Source: Halocafeteria seosinensis (taxonomy: Eukaryota > Sar > Bigyra > Bicosoecida). From it: 44,872 nucleotides of DNA. The position numbers were made by a program, and so were the translations under genes. Shown here piece by piece: positions 24,338 to 35,099 of the stretch (position 1 is the stretch's first letter; every line of letters begins with the position of its first letter). The notes beneath the pieces were generated by a model. The model ran no database searches. It was not told the DNA's origin and saw nothing but the letters and a program-made list of their open reading frames with translations. The stretch is from contig LVLI01000070.1 of NCBI GenBank assembly GCA_001687465.1, positions 1 through 44,872 on the forward strand. Direction: 5' to 3'.

Positions 24338-24837
24338 GTTCCGACGACATGCTGTAACTTCTCAGTGGCACCGAAGGAGTTGTGGAGAAATGTACATTTG
24401 CACCCATAGTACTTGTGGTATACAGAAATCCCGTTGCAATGCATACAGTGTATCGAAATACGGTCAAGTATTCCCTCTAGTCTATTCGTTGGGTCCTTGA
24501 ACGTCTAGTCGACTAAGGTGACACAGTAGCAGCAAGAAAGATAAAAAAAATTCCCACCACGCCGCTACGCACTGTATATACTTGAGGCTTAAGTATTTTG
24601 CAAATACACCTGCCTTGTGGCAGCTGCTGAGCGGAAAAGAATTCTTCTTTTTCTGGAGTTCAGTTGAGGAACGAATCCAAGCCAACATGTTACGGCCCGG
24701 ATAGATTAGTTGTACGTTTTCCGGGTGCAAAATAGCCAATGACCATTTTTGTTTTCCATTTTTGGTGAAGAAAACGACTAATACTATCGATTTCCCTAGG
24801 TTTGGATAATTGAGGTTGAAAGAAGATTTCTGGAATT
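24338..24837. other. Intergenic, nothing recognised
   Basis: Between two plus-strand genes. No supported open frame or RNA gene was seen. The A/T-rich part at 24760-24837 directly precedes the kinase start and presumably holds its promoter and leader. Confidence 0.5.
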
Positions 24838-26446
24838 ATGGAGGAAATTCCTCGCGTCTATTCCCTGGAAAAAAAATTAGGTTCCGGGACGTTCGGTACC
24901 GTATACGGCGTCAGAAAGAACAGAAAAAGGCTATTTGATGATGAAAACGATATCTCCTCTGCGTATGGCTGTGTAAGTGCTGTTTTTGTGTCCGATGGAA
25001 GAAAGGAATTGAGCAGGGCATTTTGGAATCCTAATACAGGCTTCCACTGCTACTGGAAATACAATTTCAACAGCCCACAGTGATTTATTTGCTATGAAAC
25101 GTCTCCGTGTAGCCCCGTGTCGAAATCCAGGACCGGTAGTTGTCAGGAAAGGGTCTACTTCTGCTGTGGAGACAGACGATTCTTCTATAGGTTCCCCCAA
25201 GCCGGATTTGGTTCAGTATCCTTCGCGGGAAGTGAAATCTTTGAGATGGTTGAATAAACGTAAGAGCTACAAGTTGGTGTCACTCTAGAAGGATTTATAA
25301 GATCCAAACAGCTCTCGAATAACGTTTCAGGGACGTGGAGGGTGACTTATTTGCACGAATCTTTTGTCACTAGCCACTTGGACCTTTCTACAAGCTACAG
25401 TTTTCCAACATCCCACTTGAACCTTGTACGCTTTTTACGCCGTTAGTACATGATACTATGACTCAAGATAACGTACTGTGCCACAGGTTTTAGAAGTGTT
25501 CGGAGAGCCCTTGACGCAATTACTGTACCTTTCAGGCAAAGAGTATGTTTCGACCAGAGAAAAAGTCTCGATTTCACGTCAGTTGCTGGAGGCAGTAGAC
25601 GCTATGCATCAGGTCAAACTGGTAGGTTAAAAGGTATCAGTACATTTGCTACATTACGCCGCGTTATAAACTACTGGAATGATATTGACGCTCAGGCCCA
25701 CCGAGACATAAAGCCTGACAATATCTTGATAGCCAAGTCCGATGACAGCCTATTGCTCAAACTTTGTGATTTGGTAAGCGTACATGACTTGTTTTTGGGT
25801 ATACGGCATAACTCCATGTCAACTTTCTTCCAGGGGTCTGCAAAATTCTTGCCAAACAACAGAACAATATCGACATGCTTCATCTGCACGCGATGGTATA
25901 GAGCACCAGAGCTGCTTATGGGGTGCACGTCCTATGACGTATCACTAGATCTGTGGTCGGTTGGAGTCTTGATAGCAGAAATTTGGCTGGGACATCCTCT
26001 ATTTTCAGGAAAGAGTGATGGTGATCAACTGGCACTAGTAGGTTCACCATCCGGAATCAAGAAGCCCCATTTCAGCCGAAACGAGAAATCCACAACCGCT
26101 GCAGATCTACAGTCTTCTAGGAGTTCCGACGGAATCAGAACTGGAGGATATGCAAGTCTCAAAAAATTCATTCAAAGGTAAGACCGAGCGAAAATTTCGG
26201 GATTTTTTGAAGAATGCATCCACTGCGTAGCCCGCAGAGTTCAATCTGCTGCACAAGAGACGATGGAGAGGAAAAGCCGAACTCGGTGACGAAGGACAGA
26301 ATCTCCTATACCCGTTTTTGATTCGATCTCATGTTCCTAAAGGGATAGCATCTAGTATTTGCTCTCTGCTGCGATACTCGCCCAACAAGCGAGCTTCGGT
26401 AGCTAGTGTCCTCAATAGTTGTACCGAGTTATATGACTTCATCTAG
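24838..26446 (+). CDS. GSK3-like (CMGC) serine/threonine protein kinase, eight exons
   Basis: Exons: 24838-24970, 25074-25259, 25331-25425, 25487-25621, 25696-25773, 25834-26037, 26105-26177, 26238-26446; total 370 residues. The exon 1/2 join is the least certain. Motifs in order: Gly loop LGSGTFGTVY; the ATP lysine in FAMKRL; alpha-C SREVKSLRWLN; catalytic loop AHRDIKPDN; DLGSAK in place of DFGSAK; RWYRAPELLMG; SLDLWSVGVLIAEIWLG; HPLFSGKSDGDQL; and LGVPTESELE. DLGSAK and the last block are GSK3 hallmarks. The primed-substrate pocket residues (Arg in SREV, Arg of HRD, Lys of GSAK) are all present. The activation-loop tyrosine that GSK3 autophosphorylates is replaced by Phe (CFICTRWY). An insertion of about 30 residues sits between the Gly loop and the ATP lysine. 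Short for the family, it consists of little more than the kinase domain. Confidence 0.85.
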
Positions 26447-26881
26447 ACCGAAACACCCGTTCTACGGCAACAGATGACTCCGTCAATACGTATATAGTGC
26501 TGTGCATCACTTATTTTCAAGCCGATTGGACTACTAGTTGGCAATGCAAGTAGCATGAAGGTGAATGCCTCGAATTTCACATACGGGGAGCTTCACAGCG
26601 AAGTTCACACCCCAAGCTTACTGACTCCCAGGGGAGTATATTTAGTGTATATAGTATTGTCCATGAATGAAATTCCCCTGAAGAGGTAAAGATACGAGGG
26701 AATTAATTCGTGGAAGGTGTGAATTAGGTGTCGGCTCATCCTGCTGATAAAAAATGATGGCTCATGATGCGATTTCCCAAATCGTAACCCTTGTTAACTT
26801 ACAGCCACTGAAGTCCGATAGTCCTTCAGTACGGGAAGCGAAGGTCGCGGAACAAACAAGTGATGAGGCGAATGTAAGCTC
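26447..26881. other. Intergenic with a possible first exon of the next gene
   Basis: 26754-26873 is an open frame of 40 codons starting at ATG and ending in a GTAAGC donor. It may be a 5' exon of the downstream methyltransferase gene, although I found no well-placed acceptor in the right phase. The remainder shows nothing recognisable. Confidence 0.35.
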
Positions 26882-29800
26882 ATGGCGTCCTGGCGCTCCT
26901 CAGAAACAGTGCCACGTCATGAGTGTGGAGGCGCTAGAGCCATCTATCCGGGCGGTTGTAGGACGATTACAGTGTACGAAGAAGTTATGTTTCATACCAT
27001 GAGACGCGAGAATTATGGGGCATTTTGTGTTAGTGCAGGTGGCTATGATGATTTCGTAGAACAATGCTTCGACTTCATGCACATCGAAGAACTTGACTTA
27101 GAGGCTGTAATGTACATGGCCGTTGCAGTTGTACTGCACGAGGAAATGAAAATGCAGGAACAAGAGCAGAATTTTGCCAGCTATAACAAGATTCTCAGTG
27201 TGCTCAACAAGCGGCTTGAAACGGCTATAAACCAAAGCAGCCAAGGGAAAAATGTGGCTTCTCCGCACTTCCGAACCCCGTTCCTCCGGTTCTGCTATGA
27301 AGTATGCCTGTTTTACTGCAGTCCAATGTTTGGCGGTTTTGGAGACTCCTCAGTGATTCGCACACTTTGGAATTGGTCTTTGCGTAATATTGAGGCCGAC
27401 GTTTGCGGCGCGTTAGATCAAGGCGTTAATCAAGTGTCCGAAAATCCTAAGAAGAGAGCGAAGAAAGAAGCGACTGATCAGAGTGACAAGAGAGCTATAT
27501 CCACCGAATGCAGCATTACTTCAGCAGCCGTGCTTGATTTGATATTTCGATTATTCGCAGAGTCAAAACAAGATGGTACTGCTTTGTATAGCGACAAAGA
27601 ACTCGTTCAACTTGGAGAGGATGTTCTGAAAGTATTCCCGGCTCTCATGTATCATCCCTTGGAACATTTCCGAGCGGAATGCTCAGCCAAGGTTCTGGCC
27701 TCGACTTTGGAGACACTAAGTGTGGCAAAGGTGGCCAGTGGGGAGGTTTCTGCACAATATAATTCTGCTTGTCGAGAAATATGCAAATTTTCCTTGAACG
27801 TGATGCAAGGATCCTTTCCTACAACGTATCATGGCAAGTTCCACGACACCAGAATTCCGCAAGAAGCTCGCCACTGGTTAGGTGAAGAGGGGTACTCAGT
27901 TGTCGTAGAGCTTCGCCACCATCTTTTACCTTTCTTTGAGGGGAAAGAACTCCTCGAGAAACTGCACGATGGCCTTATGTCTCAAGACGATCTCACCGTC
28001 AAGCGATCGTTATATCTGTTGCAGGAATCCGTTGTGGCACAAAGTAACGAAAAGGTTAAGGAGTTATGGGAGCTTTATTTTACTCTATTTGGAAGCTGTG
28101 ACGAAAACGCTCTACATCTAGTAAAAGACATATGGGATAGGTCGCCGAGGCTGTTGGAGGATAAGCGGTTACTTGCCCCGGAAGACCCTTTACTGAAGCA
28201 TTACCGGGATACGATTTTTGGAAGTACGCCGGCTGAGAACGAGGAGTGCACTCACCCAGTTGACGGTGAACCAGAGGCTCCCGTATCTTGGAGATGGATA
28301 TCACTGCTACTTCAGCGGGTTATTGCACGGAGTATGCCCTCTGTTAGACGTAATCTGCTGCTGACTATGATTGACGTCAGTGTGGAATGTAGGAGGAAAT
28401 TAATTGCCCAAGTCTTGCATTCACAGCATGCCTCTGTTGTGATGAATGATCTACCCATGGGTTTTCACTTGCCTACTGATTTTATATGTGGAAGGTTCCT
28501 GGGCTACATTGGAGACAAGGCATACTATAAGGGTGCATCCGGTGGACTGGCCGCCAATGTTCGGACATTCCTGGCCCTGTATTACGCTGTTCTAAGCAAC
28601 GCCGCCAGGCGAAGTTTTTTGTTGGAGTTTGTAAGCGCGTTCCCTGGTAAAACGAAGAACGCCAAGGTACCGTTCAGAATGTGTGCGGAAGTGATTTCTG
28701 ATTTCCACGCAATTGATGTAGGTTCTACACCTGGTTTTCTGGAGGAGGGCTACGGTACGACGCCACTCTCTCTGTCGCCTACAGAAAAAATGAAGTGCTT
28801 GGCAGCCAAAGAAGACGACAGTGAAGAAAGGATGTTTAAATCTTCATGTTTTCTCTGCAAAGATATTTCCAGTATCTCATCCGTGTTTGACTCAAACCTT
28901 CAGGAGCTGTACGTCTTTTCGGAAGCAAGTTCAGATTCTCAGACAAGGTTAATGTTTTCCAGGTGTTTAATCACTTATATGCTCCTGGTGACTCGCTATG
29001 TCAATCCAAATAATGTTTCAGTGCGTGATATTTGTCACCTCCTATCGCGATTTCCACGGTCTTTCGCAGATTGGACTGAAAGTGAGGAAACTTCACCGCT
29101 ATCCCTAGCCCGCGATGCGGTTCTCGGGACATATGATCGACGGATGAACTTCCTTTGCCTGGTTGACTGGTTGCGAAACAAGGCTAAGCTAGAGTTAAAG
29201 GACGATGACTTTAAGTCTTTGATAACTAAGTTCCTCGACGGGCAATGCGATACACCGGTGGATGGCATTGTTTTGCTTTTGAACATTTACCATGATCGGC
29301 TCAACCGTGCTGAGATCATGGAACCACTGTACCGTAGCATGGAAGACAGCTCTTCTCGGCTATACAAAGATGCATCGTCTCAACGCCAGTGTTTATTATT
29401 TCTACACTCTCTCCTGGGACTAGCTAAGGCATCCCCGTTCGCAATGTACTGGCTTACTGAGAAGCAGCCAAACGAAAGTGCTGTACAATTCACCAAGAGA
29501 CTCATATCCAAAAGCATAGATACTGGATCACTGGAGGAAGATGGACGCTTGGCCGTAGATGTAACTCGGCGTATGGTGTTGTTGGGCGGAGCAACGTTGG
29601 AGGATTTGGGAGAAAGGTTACCGGTTGCCGTGTCCACAGTATTGGCCAGAGCGTTTGCTGCACTAGATACGGAAGCAAGCAACGGCAGTGATAGTCTCAA
29701 TGAATCTGCAGTATACGTCATCTCTAGATTACTCTTTCTGACTGTTATTGAAGAAAACCGACAGAGAGTTGTGCGTGATATCGAAGGGACTCAAAACGAT

Positions 29801-32659
29801 TTTGTGTCACTACTTGAGAGATGTCACGAGCACCTGCTTTCGAGAAACTCAAGGTTTGACACCATGTTTTCTTATGAAGAAAAGAACGGGTTTTCAATGT
29901 CGTTCCCAGTAGGCTGGTACGCTTTGGGTGCCGTTCATCGAGTCTTCCATCACATCTATGGAGAGGAAGCCGACGCAATTCGACGGTTTGAAAATTGTGC
30001 AACTAAATGTCTGCAAGTGGCTTCCAATGGCCTCGAGACCCTCTCAGCTTACCTTAACTCCAGCAGGGAGCGTAAACACGAGGTCCTCAATTACGCTACT
30101 AGCCACGTCATCCCACTGGTACGTTGCTGTGCCGTAGCTGCACTAAACTCGTCGGCTGAGAAGCTATCGGAAAATGCTCAGAATGCATCCAACAGCATCT
30201 TGGTTGGAATGCGAACCCGCTCAACTTGGAATGAAAGGTGCTGGTATGATTTCGTGTCTTGCATACTCTCTCAATCTCTTGTGACTTCAGCGGTTCGGAA
30301 TTCGAACGGCAATACTGATGCTGTATCCCGTGTGTCTGCCTGTGTCTCAGCCATGAACGCTGCTCTTGAGTCTCTTCTGACGAGAGCAATGAAGGGTGGT
30401 GTTAGTGCTGCAGTGCAGGCCGTGGCACACTGCTTAGGCACATTTTTGCGACAATGTCTACGTTCGAGGATGTTAACGCAAAGTGCGAAAAAATCCATAC
30501 TACTACAATGGAAACCAATTTTGCTAAATTTGTTGCTCTTTAGGGAACCCTTAAGTCAAGGAGAACTTGCCACATTGGTTGACAAGAATGCACGGCTGGA
30601 ACTTTTGCAACGGTTATATTGGCGGATGAGGCGTCATGGAGCGGATACGGTGCTCTCCCGAAGGTGGGTATTTTTGTTACAGTCCTACTTGCAGAAGTGC
30701 TATAGTCGCCCAGCTGCTTGCAACCATAACGGTCAAGACTTCGGGTTGGTAGGTGAATCCAGTGGTACTACACCGGAGGACGTGTGCCTTCCCTGGAATG
30801 TTGACGCAGGTCTACCTGATGTTTCTGCTGAGGAATATGATGACATTCAAGGCAGTTTCAATATTTCGCAGCAGGTTTCAATATCTCGGGTTGCGCGCAT
30901 TCAGTCATTATTCTTCTTAGATGACTTGATCTCAGAATTCCCTTCAGAGTCCGATGAGCTCTTGAATAGTTTATTCGTAGATCTTATTCGCTATGCGAAC
31001 GACACCGCCGACCAAAAAAATAGCTACTTGCCTGGGTCAGAGCAACACGGAAAGCGTTTGCGTGCACTACAGGCTGGTCTTCTTCTAAGCAAAGTAGTCT
31101 CCGGAGAAACTGCACTGACCATGTTCCCTGTCGTGGTTAAGATTCTTTTGGGAGTAGAGCTAGCCAGCACCAGGTATTGCCTGGAGGTCATCGGGGCAAA
31201 TATGTGCACCAGATTCCCAAGTGTTGTTACTGCTTCTGCTGGCGAATGCCAAAGCTTGGTGGAAGTTTTGAAAGATATCAACCTTAAGCAGATGCCGTCA
31301 TTCAGCTTAGTTCTCGTCGCTTCTAGGGCTTTGATTGATCTTAACGGTAAGTGTGGAAAAGACCGTCACGATGAGAACCAGGAAGATTCGTCAACCAAAC
31401 GTATCGCTCTAGAAAACATTAGAGAGATCTTGTTTAGGACACTATTTCCCTGGATTTGCGGGAACACCGCAACCGTAAGATGTTTAGCTCAGCTTGCAGT
31501 ACTCCACGCCGAAGATACATTAGAGCAGCTAAAATCTAAGCACCCTCTTTTGGACCAGTTGGTGTCTGTGATTAAGGGCTCATCAATGGTGAAGACTATG
31601 GTCGAGAAATTTGAAAGCATTGTCCTCCGATTTAGTCCCGTGGAAGAATCCTCACTTGAGTCGATCCTGACTAACTCTGTGACGGAACACGGAGAACTGG
31701 TGCCCCCGGATACGTTCTCGAAGCTAAAAGCGATACATCATACTCTGCTGCGAATGGAACCCGTGTCCGATCAGTGCCTAGCTGTTGGGACAAACAGAGC
31801 ACGCGCCGATCCGAAACTTGAAAAAGTGATGGACATGACTTGGCTTGTTCACGCTGGGGTGGATTTGGGTCTTCATCGCTCTTCGGAGCTATCGGCGCTG
31901 TTTAGTGAGCTTACCGGCAGTACTCGGGAGGCTAGCAATCTTCACGAGGATAGTCGCTCTAATGCGGCGGGAGAGGAAAATTATCAACGGAAAATTCAGC
32001 CTTGGGAGTGGACACGNTTAGGACTTGGTGCGCGTGACACAACAAATCACACCCTCTTTAGGGAAGCCAACTCAACGGAAGATACAAGTTCCTCTCAATG
32101 GAATTCCGTTTCCCTGCCAACTGCTTCGGACACGTCCAAAGCTGAAGTGTGTTCCATGATGAACCCCATATCTGGAAGAAAACACCAGCCGGTCATTATG
32201 TGTGCAGCTTTGGTCGATAAGACTCCAAATCTTGGGGGTTTAGCTCGAACTTGCGAGGTCTTTAGTGCAGAAAGTCTAGTGGTACCGAATAAATCGGTGA
32301 TTGGAGAAAGAGGGTTCCAAGACGTCAGTGTGTCTGCCGCGCAATGGTTACCCATCCATGAGGTGGCACCTAGTCATTTGCGTGAATACCTAACATTGAA
32401 GAAGAAAGAAGGGTACACAATCGTTGGGCTCGAACAGACTGCTAAGAGCCAACCGATGGATGTGTACTCCTTTCCGGAGAACGTCGTACTCGTTATGGGA
32501 AAAGAGAAGGAAGGACTGCCTGCGAATATTTTAACAGAAGTGGATGTCTGCGTTGAGATTCCACAGCTTGGTATAATTCGGTCCCTGAATGTGCACGTTT
32601 CAGGCGCAATGTTGCTGTGGGAATACACCCGGCAGCGCCTGTTGAGATACCAAGCCTAG
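26882..32659 (+). CDS. TARBP1/Trm3-like tRNA (guanosine 2'-O)-methyltransferase, SpoU/SPOUT family
   Basis: Probable tRNA Gm18 2'-O-methyltransferase using S-adenosylmethionine. The single long frame of 1925 residues matches the unusual size of the TARBP1/Trm3 group: a very long helical-repeat (HEAT-like) N-terminal region and a C-terminal SPOUT catalytic domain at about residues 1765-1920. The knot motifs are clear: motif 1 NLGGLARTCEVF (the Asn and Arg of the family), motif 2 LVMGKEKEGLP, and motif 3 IPQLGIIRSLNVHVSG followed by AMLLWEYTRQ. Wording is close to animal TARBP1 in motif 3. The first about 30 residues from the ATG at 26882 look non-native, so the true N-terminus may come from a 5' exon (26754-26873). 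An unresolved base at 32017 gives one unknown residue. It ends 137 bases before the convergent carboxypeptidase gene. Confidence 0.92.
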   Translation: MASWRSSETVPRHECGGARAIYPGGCRTITVYEEVMFHTMRRENYGAFCVSAGGYDDFVEQCFDFMHIEELDLEAVMYMAVAVVLHEEMKMQEQEQNFASYNKILSVLNKRLETAINQSSQGKNVASPHFRTPFLRFCYEVCLFYCSPMFGGFGDSSVIRTLWNWSLRNIEADVCGALDQGVNQVSENPKKRAKKEATDQSDKRAISTECSITSAAVLDLIFRLFAESKQDGTALYSDKELVQLGEDVLKVFPALMYHPLEHFRAECSAKVLASTLETLSVAKVASGEVSAQYNSACREICKFSLNVMQGSFPTTYHGKFHDTRIPQEARHWLGEEGYSVVVELRHHLLPFFEGKELLEKLHDGLMSQDDLTVKRSLYLLQESVVAQSNEKVKELWELYFTLFGSCDENALHLVKDIWDRSPRLLEDKRLLAPEDPLLKHYRDTIFGSTPAENEECTHPVDGEPEAPVSWRWISLLLQRVIARSMPSVRRNLLLTMIDVSVECRRKLIAQVLHSQHASVVMNDLPMGFHLPTDFICGRFLGYIGDKAYYKGASGGLAANVRTFLALYYAVLSNAARRSFLLEFVSAFPGKTKNAKVPFRMCAEVISDFHAIDVGSTPGFLEEGYGTTPLSLSPTEKMKCLAAKEDDSEERMFKSSCFLCKDISSISSVFDSNLQELYVFSEASSDSQTRLMFSRCLITYMLLVTRYVNPNNVSVRDICHLLSRFPRSFADWTESEETSPLSLARDAVLGTYDRRMNFLCLVDWLRNKAKLELKDDDFKSLITKFLDGQCDTPVDGIVLLLNIYHDRLNRAEIMEPLYRSMEDSSSRLYKDASSQRQCLLFLHSLLGLAKASPFAMYWLTEKQPNESAVQFTKRLISKSIDTGSLEEDGRLAVDVTRRMVLLGGATLEDLGERLPVAVSTVLARAFAALDTEASNGSDSLNESAVYVISRLLFLTVIEENRQRVVRDIEGTQNDFVSLLERCHEHLLSRNSRFDTMFSYEEKNGFSMSFPVGWYALGAVHRVFHHIYGEEADAIRRFENCATKCLQVASNGLETLSAYLNSSRERKHEVLNYATSHVIPLVRCCAVAALNSSAEKLSENAQNASNSILVGMRTRSTWNERCWYDFVSCILSQSLVTSAVRNSNGNTDAVSRVSACVSAMNAALESLLTRAMKGGVSAAVQAVAHCLGTFLRQCLRSRMLTQSAKKSILLQWKPILLNLLLFREPLSQGELATLVDKNARLELLQRLYWRMRRHGADTVLSRRWVFLLQSYLQKCYSRPAACNHNGQDFGLVGESSGTTPEDVCLPWNVDAGLPDVSAEEYDDIQGSFNISQQVSISRVARIQSLFFLDDLISEFPSESDELLNSLFVDLIRYANDTADQKNSYLPGSEQHGKRLRALQAGLLLSKVVSGETALTMFPVVVKILLGVELASTRYCLEVIGANMCTRFPSVVTASAGECQSLVEVLKDINLKQMPSFSLVLVASRALIDLNGKCGKDRHDENQEDSSTKRIALENIREILFRTLFPWICGNTATVRCLAQLAVLHAEDTLEQLKSKHPLLDQLVSVIKGSSMVKTMVEKFESIVLRFSPVEESSLESILTNSVTEHGELVPPDTFSKLKAIHHTLLRMEPVSDQCLAVGTNRARADPKLEKVMDMTWLVHAGVDLGLHRSSELSALFSELTGSTREASNLHEDSRSNAAGEENYQRKIQPWEWTXLGLGARDTTNHTLFREANSTEDTSSSQWNSVSLPTASDTSKAEVCSMMNPISGRKHQPVIMCAALVDKTPNLGGLARTCEVFSAESLVVPNKSVIGERGFQDVSVSAAQWLPIHEVAPSHLREYLTLKKKEGYTIVGLEQTAKSQPMDVYSFPENVVLVMGKEKEGLPANILTEVDVCVEIPQLGIIRSLNVHVSGAMLLWEYTRQRLLRYQA

Positions 32660-32796
32660 TAAAGGGGACCTATCCTTGTTATATTCATTGACTATTTGTT
32701 GAGATCGCTCTTCCAAACATGAGTTGAGCAGACAAAGTAACCATCGCATCGAGTAACGAGGTGACTCAATACTAGCGGTACTCCGCGAATACATGT

Positions 32797-34620
32797 TTAA
32801 GCCGACCAGTCATTCTTAAGATACCGTTGGAACATTTCATACCCACTAAGCGGAGTAAATTGAGGAACCCTGCACAAGCAAATACACATCATGAATCGTT
32901 AGCAAGCAACAATATACCATTGTTCATACGTACATATGCCCAGCACCTTTGACGATAACGAAATTGAAATCATTTTCGTATTCAGTTACATATCCTGCGA
33001 CCTGTTCATCATTTCCAGATCCGCTGGTATACCAGGCATGCCAATCCTTGTTCACCTGGTAGTTCATTCCAGATGTCCATGCTTCGTTGTCATTGAATGG
33101 TACACAGGCATCAGCATCACCGTTGTAAATGGTTACACGGTAGTTGGAAATCAACGTAGGATATATATCCCTCGGCTCATTCGGCTCAGTTGGAGTGTAC
33201 GTAATCTTGTTGGTGCAGATGGTCCAGTTTCCAATTTCTGAAACAGGCTTGGCGTGAATTGCTTGACGAACGTCCGACTGGTCTAGGTAGTTCTGAAGCA
33301 AACCGGTGTTGAAGCACTCTACAGGACCCGAAGGAGGCAATCCCCGTTCGGAAGCCTTAGCTTCAGCACGGCTCAGAATTTCTCTTTCGTACGACGTCGC
33401 GGGTCTTCTACCATACGGTGAGAACTTGTTGACTCCACTAGTGTCATCATCATAGTTGTCGTCATCTGTACTCGCATCCCCGCTGTTAATGCATTTTCCG
33501 AGGACGTCATATACGTTCACAGGTCCGACTTCCAAATGCATCTCCGCCAATGCATCCTTGCAGGCCTCGCTGTTGCGCTTATTGGGACCAAAGTCACCAC
33601 AAGCATTTTGAATCTTTTGGTAGTGAAGATTGCTGTATAATCCCATCCTGTAAAGGTAGTTGGAGTGGATTTGGGCAGAATGGCTCTCGGAACAAGAGCC
33701 GACTTCGGTACCAATACACCCATTGCCAACCATGATGCCCTTCAAGTTCAAAGGAACTTCGGAGTTAGACTTGTGGATTTGGTACGCAAGGGTCGGGACA
33801 TAAATACCAGCATAGCTCTCACCAGTAATATAGAAATCGTTGCTGCTGAACTCGCTAAATCCCTTGAAGAACTGCATCAACGCTTTGTGGTTATCAATAG
33901 CTGTAGACGTGTCATTGTGTACAAGTCCTTGTTTGTTCGTGGCATAGCTGAGGCCCACTCCTGCTGGAGAGTCAAGCCATAACATGTTTGCCAACTTGTT
34001 CCAACGAGTGGATCTTTGGGAGAGTGTCAAGTCGCTGTTGACTTCGAATGGTCCCTGTTCATGGAAGAAACCGTCCATTGAAGAGCACCCTGGCCCACCA
34101 TTCAACCATAGTACGACAGGATCCTGACTGGGATTTCCTTCGCTTTCCACAAACCAGTAGTCTGAACCAGAAAATGAGCTAATCCACCAGAAAGGCCAAG
34201 TCTCTTCCATATCGACTTACGGAGATATTTTCCATTCCCAACGTCCAAATAGCCGGCATACTGTTTGCTAGGAAGAGCCTGATCCCAACCTGCATTCACA
34301 GAAATCAGCGAAATGAAATAGATCCGTTGAGATTCCAGTTCTTTCACTCAAGATTCGCGGCCCGGAGACCCTGGGATCCGGGACCCTTTTTGTAATTTTT
34401 CTCCCCCTACAATCCCCTACACGGAAAATACACACTTCCGGCACCTGTTCAAAGATGATTCCCCAGTTCTCTGGTACCATAGCTGGGACATATGTGAACG
34501 CAATTACTATATCACAGTATACTCACCTGGCAGGTCAGTGATCTCATCGCTATCGATGGCTCCATGGACGCCACAAGCGGCCAAGGAAGCCACCAAGAAC
34601 AAGCTGGTTATAAGCCTCAT
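32797..34620 (-). CDS. Secreted serine carboxypeptidase (peptidase family S10), four exons
   Basis: Exopeptidase that removes C-terminal residues in acidic compartments or outside the cell. Exons: 34620-34527, 34289-34221, 34161-32934, 32869-32797 (phases 1, 1, 2), giving 487 residues, normal for S10. Exon 1 encodes a signal peptide (MRLITSLFLVASLAACG). Family motifs: SKQYAGYLDV; YWFVES, which is restored to LHYWFVES by the chosen third-exon acceptor; WLNGGPGCSS (oxyanion region); GESYAG with nucleophile Ser170; NGDADACVP with Asp405; and GHMVPQ with His463, whose codon directly precedes the last intron. All three catalytic residues are present, so the enzyme should be active. An Asp/Ser-rich loop near residues 275-300 separates the two halves and may be a cleaved linker. 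The first intron (237 bases) is longer than the others. Confidence 0.93.
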
Positions 34621-35013
34621 TTGTTTACCCTGTTCGTCTTACAGAGCACAACAAGGTTAACAAGATACGGTGAATTCGCCGGGGGGGAAGAATAAGCAGG
34701 TGATTTAATCCACTCAAAACTCAGTGAATCAGTGGTTATCTACATCAAGTTGGCGGCCCGGGCCGCTACCGCCGGCCTACCGCGACCGCCGCGGTCCGAC
34801 CGCGGCTCACCGTGGTCCACGCGGGACCGGTAGTACTGTTTGTAGGTTGTTCAGGAGGATGGGTGCACTGATTTGATCTCTGTTGCGACAGCTGACGGGA
34901 CATTCAGGACGCCGTAATGGAGGCGAACACAACTCGAAAGGGCAATCGCGAGTCTCTGTTTTCGTCTCTTTCGAACTCCAACCAACGACACACACACATA
35001 CCGGTACTGTATG
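34621..35013. other. Intergenic with a GC-rich block
   Basis: Contains the presumed promoter of the minus-strand carboxypeptidase gene and, at about 34752-34836, a block that is almost entirely G+C with several overlapping palindromes built on CCGCGG and ACCGCGG. An (AC)n stretch at 34987-34999 follows. No gene was seen. Confidence 0.5.
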
Positions 35014-35020
35014 ATACAAC

Positions 35021-35094
35021 GCTTACCGCTCCTCGTTAAGAGGATGTGGTCAACTTCCCGGCCGGTGGGCTATCTGTCACATTTGTGTGTGTGT
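35021..35094 (+). mobile_element. SINE-like short retroposon, copy 2 (5' truncated)
   Basis: About 74 bases matching the 3' part of the copies at 12663 and 40264, including the CCTCGTTAAGAGG hairpin and the ATCTGTCACA segment, and ending in a (TG)n tail. It is flanked by the direct repeat ATACAAC (35014-35020 and 35095-35101), a likely target-site duplication. A missing 5' end, a simple-repeat tail and a target duplication are hallmarks of LINE-type retroposition. The matching flank near 40130 lacks the insertion. Confidence 0.7.
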
Positions 35095-35099
35095 ATACA

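Noticed and set aside
26882-26975. Confident assignment of the methyltransferase start to the ATG at 26882
   Set aside because: The first about 30 residues are Cys/Arg/Gly-rich and unlike the rest, and a 5' exon at 26754-26873 is possible but has no phase-matched strong acceptor; left open.
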